From positions 17,697,810 through 17,761,809 of the forward strand of contig NC_092575.1 of NCBI RefSeq assembly GCF_037975245.1: DNA of 64,000 nt. The letters are read 5' to 3'. The DNA comes from Apostichopus japonicus (Eukaryota > Echinodermata > Holothuroidea > Aspidochirotida > Stichopodidae). This document shows, piece by piece, positions 1-11,500 of this stretch (position 1 is the first letter of the stretch; each line of letters begins with the position of its first letter). Made by a program: the position numbers and the translations under genes. The notes under the pieces were generated by a model. It did no database searches, was not told where the DNA came from, and saw only the letters and a program-made list of their open reading frames with translations.

Positions 1-188
1 CTCTTTTTACAATTTTGAAAGATGAAAATCATTTAAAAAAAAATTTAAGAAGGAAAAATGGTAGATTCGATCTCCAAAATATACTTAGAGATAAGAAAAG
101 CCTGGAAAAGTCAGGCTGAAATACATATGAGATGAAAGACGACTATAGAAGAAGAGATAAGGCGGAAATCCATAAAATGAAGGCAAAC

Positions 189-338
189 CTGTGAGTCGAA
201 TTCCATCAGGTAGAGGAAGACGATGTCTTCCCGTTTATTGCGTATGGCTGCGTGAAGAGGATAGGCTGTCTTGGATTTGAACATCTTGTAAAGAAGAGGG
301 GCAGACATTCCCACAAAGTCATCGATTGTGAAATCATC
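189..338 (-). CDS. ANKFY1: ANKFY1 exon 6
   Basis: 150 nt, phase 0 at both ends, encoding 50 residues from DDFTIDDFVGMSAPLLYK to FLYLMEFDSQ. The acceptor is TTTCTTTAG before GAT and the donor is CAG followed by GTTTGCC. The sequence covers the link from the BTB/BACK region into the first ankyrin repeat (YPLHAAIRNKREDIVFLYL). Downstream exons would lie at lower coordinates, before base 1. I see no further exon in bases 1-188. Confidence 0.92.
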
Positions 339-2488
339 CTAAAGAAAAGATATTAACCAAATTGGTGAAGTTAATATATCGGTAATTTTCTTGATTAAAA
401 CATATTATGACAATATTCAAAACTTTTTTGCAACAAACTACTTTTTAATACCTATAGAAATATTGTCGATGTTTATAAAAGTTTTTAGAAAGGTCTGTGG
501 CTTTGATCCTAGTAGAGCTGCTCTTGTGCCAAAGACTGGTTGGAAAATGTGTAAAACTCAGCGAAGAATTTAGTGTCTACATGTTTTATTTTTAACTTGA
601 TGGATTTGTTTTCTCATCAGATATATCTACTTTAAGTTTCTTTGCAGTAAAAGAAACACAGCTATATATCTTAGGCATTTGTGTACAAATTGACTTATGA
701 ATTTTCGCATATGATTTTACTGTGCAGTAATGGATAAAATCATTTCCTGGGAAATATGCCAGTTCTTCACTAATTCTTGCAGACTCTGTCGCATAATAAT
801 AATAATAATAATTAACAGTTCTTATATAGCGCAACTTACAATAAAGTCTCGCCGTGCTGTACTTAACCTTGGTCATTGGTAACTTGTCACACCTACACAC
901 TAAAGTGTGCACAATTCAAATAATCTCTCCTGGGGCACCACAGTGCACCACAGTCACGTGTCCACTGGGGGACTTCCCATTGGGTGCAGCCACAAACCGG
1001 CGCACGCAACACAAGTCACCTTGCAAGTCCCCATTTATACACCTGAGTGAAGAGAGGCAATGGAGATAAAGTGCCTTGCCCAAGGTCACAACGCAATGAT
1101 CTGGCCAGGGCTTGAACCTGTAATCCTTTGATCCAAAGTTCACTGCCTTAACCACAACGCATGAATATGTAAATTTCAGCATACCCAGTAAGTTGTGATA
1201 ATCTCTGAACAGTATGACTTCAACTTGGCAGCATTGATTTCCTCGGCTGTCTGGTAGTATGTGATGCAATTTCTGACATTGACGGACCCAATGAGAGCTT
1301 CCTCACATCTGGAAACGAATTAAAGGTCGGAATGTAATCAATTGGGAGAGAGAGAGGCAATATTAGCTCAGATATTTGCTTCCTTGGGATAGAAAGCTGT
1401 CGTTTGAGGGATTCTTTGTTCAAGACTTTGGGCAGACAAAGAAAAATATTGTCTGCTTTCAAATAGGAAGTTATCCACCTCTTAATTGATATTAAATATT
1501 CCAAACGTTCAGTAGGAGTTGCTACTAAATTATATACAAGTTTGAAAAGATGGACTGCAAAGGTTTACTCAGTAATGGAAGTGGTCTGTATTCCAGTATC
1601 TGAGAGAATGGACGGAAAATTATAGCATTTGAATACACAAGTGCAGACAAATGACACATGTATGAGAGTGTGGTAGGTATGAGGGGACAGGTAAGAAAGT
1701 CCATCACCAAATAGACAGCTTTTCAGGGCAGATTGCTGAAAAGGAAATTAAAATGAATTATAACTCCATTGTACCAATGGGGCTCTCCCACCATAACCAA
1801 AATCAACAGGGGGTGGGGGGGGTGGGGACTGTCATATAGGTCCTAGCTAGTTTTGCAAAACTTGACATGCCACAGTGTTTGACTGTATATCATAATGGTA
1901 CCGTGAGTTGATCACTAGTGGCAGGTGTACAATTTCGTTCCCACTCCTAGAAAACGAGATCTTTTGAAACATGATTGTAATAACCTTTCAGTCAAACTAA
2001 TCATGCATTAAGCACCATTTTTGTTTGGCCAAAGTGTACACTGACACCTTGAACTAAGTCATTCACCCTGCATATACAGTATGTACACAAGTTTTATTAT
2101 TGAAAGCCTGTTTTCAGCTTGTGAATACTTTCACAAGCTTGTGTTCCATTTGATTCAGAGATATATATAAACATGTAAACAGTGCAGATTACACACATCA
2201 GGACAGATATGCGAGCGCCCTCTGTTAGAAACACTGGAGATTGTCACAATCAACCTTTGGACGTTTTATAAGACTTACAAGGAAACAAGTCTTGAAGTTT
2301 CAATCACAGCTCCAACACATAAAACTATGCATCTATTGATAATTTTACATTCTGCTCTGTAGTTTCCAAACAAGGAAAGTAAACCAGTTAATCCCTCCAC
2401 ATTGATATAACATAACACAGGGCAGTGACATTTGTGTCTCGTAACATTACCTAATTGACCTTTGCCTGCAGAGCAAGATATATATGTA

Positions 2489-2564
<76 letters not shown>

Positions 2565-5500
2565 GGGTGTTTTGGTTGGATCATTCTAGCCCTAATCTCC
2601 TGAACAAAAGGTCTGAAATCCTCGCAAGCTGCAGACACCAACCAAAATAAAGTCAAGACTAAGATGAAAGAGAGATAGCTTTTTAGTACACCTCCTGACG
2701 ATTGCTAGTAAGCATGAAACTCTGAGTAGAGGTTTGGCTGCAAAAATCAAAATTTATATATATATATATATATATATAATAATAATAATTTTCTGCTATC
2801 GCATTTCAAAAAGCTATGCAAAATGGGCAAGTTGCATTTCAAGTGCAAAGATGTATAGCAGATTTTTTTTACATAGGAAACACAGTATTTTATATTAGGC
2901 AAATTCAGAATCATCCAAACTGCTACACAAAGTTTGAACACTACATTTTTCCCTGTTACATATTAACATACAATATTTACCTTGTCTGTAGCACTTCTAA
3001 CTTGAACTTGCAGGCTGCCCTCAGTAACTCTAAGATAAAGTCATCGTTGCTGGTGAGGTCCACCTTGTCGGTGTACACCCACTGCAGGAGTGTCATACCC
3101 ACATTGTGAGGTATACCTATGATTGAATAAATGAAACACATCGACTCTTAAGATAAAGTCATCGTTGCTGGTGAGGTTCACCTTGTCGGTGTACACCCAC
3201 TGCAGGAGTGTCATACCCACATTGTGAGGTATACCTATGAATGCATAAATGAAACACATCGACTCTTAAGATAAAGTCATCGTTGCTAGTGAAGTCCACC
3301 TTGTCGGTGTACACCCACTGAAGGAGTGTCATACCCACATTGTGAGGTATACCTATGAATGCATAAATGAAACACATCGACTCTTAAGATAAAGTCATCG
3401 TTGCTAGTGAAGTCCACCTTGTCGGTGTACACCCACTGAAGGAGTGTCATACCCACATTGTGAGGTATACCTATGAATGCATAAATGAAACACATCGACT
3501 CTTAAGATAAAGTCATCGTTGCTAGTGAAGTCCACCTTGTCGGTGTACACCCACTGAAGGAGTGTCATACCCACATTGTGAGGTATACCTATGATTGAAT
3601 AAATGAAACACATCGACTCTTAAGATAAAGTCATCGTTGCTGGTGAGGTTCACCTTGTCGGTGTACACCCACTGCAGGAGTGTCATACCCACATTGTGAG
3701 GTATACCTATGAATGCATAAATGAAACACATCGACTCTTAAGATAAAGTCATCGTTGCTAGTGAAGTCCACCTTGTCGGTGTACACCCACTGAAGGAGTG
3801 TCATACCCACATTGTGAGGTATACCTATGAATGCATAAATGAAACACATCGACTCTTAAGATAAAGTCATCGTTGCTAGTGAAGTCCACCTTGTCGGTGT
3901 ACACCCACTGCAGGAGTGTCATACCAAGATTGTGAGGTCATGCATTTAATTTCTCCTAATATAGTGTTACTGTAAGTCAGGTCATTTATGAAATAATGCC
4001 ATGTTCACTTTCAATACCATCTTCATTTCAACTATATAATATTACATTTCTCATAATTCTTTGCACTGTAGACTCTGTAGTTTTATTCCTTCGAGTAAAC
4101 ACTTTGTTTCCTGGCAAGAAAGATTCCACTGCACTGTTCTTTGAAGATGTTGACTTTGTTCTTTATTGTGGTTTATAACCCTGTCTTATATCATTTTTTA
4201 CTTTTGTTGCTATTGTTACTACTGTTAGGTTTTCTTAAGTTTGGTAATTTTATTTTCCAGGTATTGGTTCTTTTGTACAGTGCTCTTGAGTATGTTTTAT
4301 TTCATGATAACAGCACTTGAATATATGGTATTTATTTATTATTATTATTAATATTATTATTATTATTATTATATATGTTTTGACTGCATATATACGGTAT
4401 TCTAGCACAAGTTCTGTTTTGAAATCTTTCCATTTTACTTAGTACGAATCCCAACCCCTATCGGTGAACTACCCACATGTAGTAATAACCATGAGCATAT
4501 TCCTTCCTGTCTCTTCTTGGATTGAACTCACGTACAGTAGTAGTGTATTGACCATATTATACTGGTCAACTTTGTTAATTTACTTACCCCCCCCCCTCTA
4601 ATAAGCCCCTGGCTAGAGTAATCCAGATTGCATCAATGGAATTTTTCATCAGTAGCACTTTGTATAGTTTCTATACACATGCTATAGTTAGGTTACCATT
4701 GAAAGTACCTAAGCTGGTATATAAGGGACACACATGTGGCCACTCACTCTCTTCTCCTCAGACAGTTAAGATACTGACAACATATTACTAAATACATATC
4801 TTTTGCCTTCGACATTGCAGTTACTCAGGGCATGTTCACCCTGTGTTTATCTCATTAAGAGAGTGGTTATAGGACAGGGTGGATACTACATTCATATTTG
4901 TATTGCCTTACTTATTAGGAGTAATTGCGTGTCTAGTCAGCATCATATTTATTTGGTAGATCTACCTCGCGCTAGCCCTATAGTTGTGAAGCCATATATT
5001 GTAAGATCCGTAACAGTGCTATGGTCAAACATTTCGGATAAATGCCGTGGGAATTAGACGCAAGGTGACCTGGCATAAAGGTGATCAATTGGAGTTCATA
5101 CAGGTGCCTATCTTTCCCGACTTTTGACACGTTTCATTAGAAATTTAGCGATACGAGTCATGACTCATTTATAAGCTGCTTATATCTTATCGATATTCAT
5201 CAAATATTCTCATCTATAGATAACTTAAATGTTACTGCTTTAACTTCTTGCATATCCAGAAGCTTAAACAATGCACACTGAATGATAGAGTAAACTGTGA
5301 GAATTTTTACGCCCACCGATTCCCAGGGTTATTCTATTGATATACTGCTTGTAAAACTGTTAAAAAAAAAATTATAAAAAAAACACATTTTTTTCTTTTA
5401 GTAGACAATTAACAGCAAGGCCTTGTTTCACACATATTCAAAATCAATACATGGTTGAAGAAGCAAACTTTCTGTCCCGTGTGAGAGTCTAGTATTGGAT

Positions 5501-8500
5501 TAAAAGAAGACTGCCTATGACAACACGACACACCCGTTCCCATGGTTTCCAGAAACTTTACTGGCTTGTATAAATACTGATTAATGACATACATTAATTA
5601 CAGCACAGTGTCATGACATACTGTAGCATTAAAAAAAAACAATATGAAAGAATAAACAGCTCACTAAATTTCTGTCCCAGCATGCAAAGTAAATATTAAC
5701 AAAGTACAGTGAGAAAATGTTCCCACAGGCTGAACTGTTGCTAGGCAAAAATGGAACAAAAGGATGGATATTTAACATTCACAGTTCTGACGAGGGTAAA
5801 TGGGGCCAATGACGATTGCACAATTTAAGTGAAAATTAGGACTCAGAAAGTGTCTGGTACCACCTTTTCAGTTTGTTGAACTATGGCTGAACTGTAGCAG
5901 CTCTTAAATCATAATCAAATAGCGCCAACCCTTGAATAAAATCTTAAAGACCCTACATGAGTGTTCATTATTAAACAGAATACACTTAGGCATGGTTCCA
6001 TTAGGTGGTCTCTGGAAAGTAGAAAACCTGATCTGATAACTCAAAGGTAAATTAGTGTTGCTGCTATAATTATTGGGCAATCAATACACTAATAGCACAT
6101 GAAATACAACCTGCCAAAAAAAAGCAATGGCCAGAAAGCTCAATAACAGTGCCAAAAATTTAGGTTTCTTTGATACTGTTCAGCCAAGTATACACTTATT
6201 CATTAGGACTCTAAGGAGGAAAGTATTATTGACTAATATTTTATGGAAAATAGCTTTTCACTTTAAATACTAACTGCCATCAAATTGCTGAAACACCAAA
6301 TTTTTACTACTGGAGGAAAACTTCATACATGTAGAAATTCCATGAAAATGTCTTCCCAATCTGAATCACAGAAGACAAAAGCTTTTTGGACAGAGAGCAA
6401 GAAGTGGAGATAGAGAGTGAGAGAGGGAAATATTTCTGTCGACTTCAGTTATTATTGCAATCTTTGCCTCACCTGAAAAGTCCAGGGACTGTACATCCTG
6501 AAGATCCGTAACTCCCCAGTACTGGCTGCGAGCTGCCAGGACAAAGCGATGAGCTTTGATTTCTTGTCCATCCAAACGGATCGTGAGGTCACTAAATAAA
6601 TAAATTAATAAATTAATTAATTAATTAATTAATTAATTAATTAATAAATTGAAATGTGCATTAATTTGCAGTAAGCAAACTGCTGTAGATCTGTCATTAC
6701 ATGTTAAGGAGATGGCTTAACTTTAACTTTCATGGAGGAAAATGACATATATACTATTTTTTTATTTTCCAAAAAGAGACAAGCGCACAAATTTATTGTC
6801 ACAAACTGTCTTCCATTTGTGGAGATAGATCATAAACCAAACCGAACCACCCCAAGACTAACAGATTGGTATTCTGAAAAATATTATTCAACATTGGCAC
6901 TTGAACGGGTGAGATACACATGCCCCACCACTAATTTGAGAAGCATAGTTTCTTCTTAAAGCTTCCTTGCTACCCAGTTTACACACATATGTAGCAGGCA
7001 GACGAACCTAAAAACTGGAAAATTAACATATTAACACATAAACTACACTTCCAAATTCCCAAAATATAGCACCAGTTTGAGAATAAGTACACTCAAGAAG
7101 GTGGGATAGGGGTGGGGGGGGAGGGAAAGATCACTCGCTCTCATTATACCCCTCACCCAAGACACAGGTGATCAGTTACAAATCATTTTGCCCTTCCCAA
7201 GTGACTACCCCAGGATCTGCCAGTGTCTGGCCCCACCAACCTGAACCTCCTTCTGGTGGCAGTATGCATTCCTTCACCCTAACCATGTCAGTGACCGCTC
7301 ATTAACAATGATCCCTCAATTCTGATGCAGGTGTTTCCCCATTAGGACAAAAGGAACAACTTTTATTTTGAAAAAGTATTAATATTTATTGAAAATGTTA
7401 TTATTAAATAACAATTTTTATAAAATTCCATTCATTCATTTCATTCGGAAAACTTTATTTTCAGTCATGTTTTGAAATAAACCACATAATAATACACAGG
7501 ATATGATAATGATGCAGAGAAAGAGACTGAGGAGTGCCCACAAGAAGCTTGAAGTACAGTAACTTATAAACATGGACACTACCCCCTTTACAAAAAGAAC
7601 AAATACAATGAAAAAAAAAATATTTTAACTATTATAAGGCAGGGAACATTTGCAATTTAATAAGTAAACTGAATCTGGTGAGAAAGGTATTAATGCGGGC
7701 TCTATGAAATTGGCAACAAGTTAAGTCTGTACTTTTACACCTGGGATAGTTCAAGTTAAAGTGTAGTAAGGAGTAAACATTCAGTTATTTTTTGCAATGC
7801 AAAACAGCCACGTGTGAATGTGGGAGAAGCTGAATGACTTTGTAACTTATACTTCATGTTAGGTGGCTATCGAATTAATAGTTTTAGTCCGTTTTTAAAA
7901 CTTTTACAATTGAGCAGATGATTTGAGATGAGATAACAGTGGTTTTCTCATGGATGAAAACCCACAATACTTTGGCCGGCTAGGGATCGACCCCACGACC
8001 TCTCAGATACTAGGTTTGCTTCTAATGCCACGGCCTTTATCTGAGTGCTTGAATATAGCACTGTTGTGCATACAATGTTAATACTAAGTGTAGGTTAGTT
8101 TCATCCGAGAAGAGACAGGAAGATGCTTGTTACAAATGATTGAGAAGGATATGACTGATGGAATCGATGAATATATTAAACTGTATCTCATATAAATCAC
8201 TAGGCAAGGCATTTAAAACACGTCCCTACTTTGCAGTAAACTATACAGTAGCTGCACAGCATATTAAATATTCATATGATTCCACAAGACTGATGTGTTA
8301 TTTATAATGTGCTATATATGTGTTATTGTAATGTATTGTACAAAATGAGTAGCAGCAGGAGAAAATTGTACCTACCAGGAAGTATATAAGTGAGATCTAT
8401 GTAACATGTACACTGGAGTGCAGTATGTATGTGTGTATGTATGTGAACCAGAGTTAATCATTAATCTAAATAAGGAGTATTTAAGTCTCAATGCAATCAG

Positions 8501-11500
8501 AATTTGATGTAAACAACTGGACGACCTATAAAGCTAATTGGTTTTTAAATTGTCCAAAAAGAAGTTTGGTCGTCTCGGACGAACATTAATATTTGCCTGC
8601 AGCATATACAGTTTTGCCATTGAATGACATGATAGTTTCATGTGTTACTTTCCTGATGTATATTCAAGAAGATATTTCTTGCCAGTCTAATATAAGTGAC
8701 TAAAACCTAAGGTAAAGTCCCTTTTGCTTATAATATAAACCATTCTTTCATTTGTATATATTTTTACAATAAAACCATTGAGCTTAAATACTTTAACATT
8801 CATAATCGTCATGGTAACCACAAGAGGTCATTGGGAAAAAGAAAGCAGAATTTCTGGCTACTGTGAAATTGATTCTTTACAGAAAAAATGAAAGTGCTTT
8901 CTTTTAACTCAAAGGACACACATGACATATCTTTGTACAAATTTCTACAAACTAGAGTACTTGATGAACGAATAGAACTTGGCTATTCAGTTTGAACGAC
9001 AAAGAGAAGGAAACTATTAAACCCGCAAAGAAAGTAGTTGCTGATACAGGCATCATGCTTATAGCTCTTTAAAAATTACAATATTCATATCCCTTGTAGC
9101 AACTGCAAGAGGTCACGTAGGATAGGCATGTGGAGTTTGATGTGATTGTGAAATGTTCATTTTTATACAAAATAAAAGTGTTTTCTTGACTAAGTCACAG
9201 AGCACAATATAACTTCTTAATTATGAAATAAGCCATTTGATCAACAAAATAGTTAACTTTCTTGTTTCGATTACCCAAGAAAAGAAAGGAAAAACACAAA
9301 AGCTAACAGTAAAAGAAATGATACATGCATGGGAATCTGCGGCAAAAAAATACAGAGGGGTAGAGAAAGGGGGCGGGGAGATGCACACATTGGTTTTCAT
9401 AAACCGGTTAACTGTCAGAGTACTTGATCACAATAACTAGTTTAAACAATGTTCAGGGTTGGCTGATAGACTACGGAAGTCTAAGGCCTTTATGGGCCTA
9501 CATGCTAAATCAGTGAAAGATTGTGGACCCATTATATTTTCTTTACAAAGGCTGGACTGAAATCCTTCACAGTTTGGACTTGGCCCACGAGCTGCAAATC
9601 GAAGGACCTCTACATTAGACCCACAGGTTTCTATGCAATATGGGTTCTGCTTAAAAACATACTTTTTTGCGACAATGATTTCAACATACAAGAAAGGTTT
9701 ATGGTATTTTGGCATTCCTTCTTGAAAGATTGTTCTATTGGCTAAAGTCACTTAGTGAAAGCAGGTAATGCATTTCTTAAACTCACAAACATTGTTACAC
9801 AAATGCAACATGATATTTGTCTTGTTGATCAAATCCAGGAGGCACAAACAATGCAAAATTGCTCATGTATAATACCAGAGTGGTAATGAGAGAATACTGG
9901 AGCCTTTTGACTTAATATGGAAACTTTGGCTGTGTTCTTTGACAAAATCTCTCATAGCAATATGGAACATTTTCTTTGCTTGAGATGCCACTTGCAGAAT
10001 TCAGATTGTCATAATTGCAAATCTTAACTTGTCAGTGAAATACTAATGGACCGGTCTGGCTAAATTACGGATCCCTATTTTCCTGCAAATCCACATTGCA
10101 TGGTTTTGCAGTACGTTCATGGTCTTGAATGAATGATGATGATACATATAAAAAGTAATTAATAAAAATCAACTTAATGTTAAGTGCACCATATTTAATG
10201 TAATGCAGAATATTATGTGTTATAGGGTCAGTAGTCTTATTAGAGCAAAAAGTTTGCGTCTCAAGGACGCAAGCCCCCCCCCCCCCAAAGTTTGCGTCCC
10301 TTAAAAAATCTTGCGTCCCGATCAAACACCAATTGCGTTTATTGTATGACCTACTGTTACTAGTGTAGTGTAGTATAACTGCCAATACTTTGTGAATGTT
10401 ATACACAATATATAGGGCAGATGGCTCAGGGTCTTAACTTTGCTGTTTGACACAGGTGGACCAGCCAGCCCCTCCTTTTGCCCACCCTACAGACTCAACC
10501 AATTTTTACCCCCAGCCCCTCCCCCCCCCTCCTTCATCCGCCCTTGTACTTCCCAACTGGCCAACTCCATAGTGGCTCCATACTTTGACCTTCGTACGAC
10601 TCCAACAACCAACTCTTAAAAAACCCTTTACCTATAGTGTGTATATCTCTGGCTAAATTCCACACAGTTCACTGTACTAGTACTACTGTATGTACATGGG
10701 CTAGGCCTGTTCGAACTTCATGTTCAACTACACTATGCGCAAATCCTCAAAACCTGATCCAACATTTATCCTGGGCTCTTTGCAAACAATCATCTATACA
10801 AAAATCACAGTAGGCCTATGTGAATAGCTTTTTACGCAATGTCGATTAAAAAATCAAACTTCAATGTTCTAAAGTACAGAAGTTTACACACGAATGTTGC
10901 ACCAAATTAAACTTTACTTAAGCACGTGGTCTATTGGGCCGCGAAAAAATTTGAAACAGAAACTACTGTCGTATAAATGCACATTTTACATTAGCAACTC
11001 TTAATGCAGACATAAGAAACATACTGTGAGATGAAATATCCTTTTAAGGATCAGAGATGTAAGCTTCCCACAAAATTCATAGATTGTCTCAACTCATAAC
11101 ATTTTCTGATCAAAACAAAAATGATTAAAATATTACGTGATAGTCTCAGAAACAATTCAAGTGCATCTTCGTACTAACAGTAATTGTTGTTAAAATGTAT
11201 GCAGAAAAATATGAGACAACAAGGCCTAAAGTTATGATATTTGAGTGCACACATATAATAGTCTATATCACAAACTTTGTTATCTCTACACAGGGGAAAG
11301 TAAGTTGCAAGTAATTATTAAACAACATGCTCTGTGCTCATTGAGCACTCCAGATCTGCAAGAATCTTTCCAGACAATGGATAGGGACTATTAGCCAATC
11401 AAATCATGGGAATCATTGTCTATTTTTAAGCATGAAAATCTCTGTAATGGAGTGTTGTTTTAAAACCCTGTACCTTGCGGTTGATTGTTATGATATATTT

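Noticed and set aside
3031-3940. CRISPR-like regular array
   Set aside because: The 118-bp units are contiguous copies of an exon edge in a eukaryotic gene, with no spacers.
7965-8035. Reverse-strand tRNA or SINE head
   Set aside because: Only a B-box-like GGTCGTGGGGTCGATCCC is visible; no good A box or cloverleaf.
9437-9751. 104-codon minus-strand ORF in ANKFY1 intron 2
   Set aside because: No recognisable domain, no splice context, and its start is not clearly an ATG in good context.
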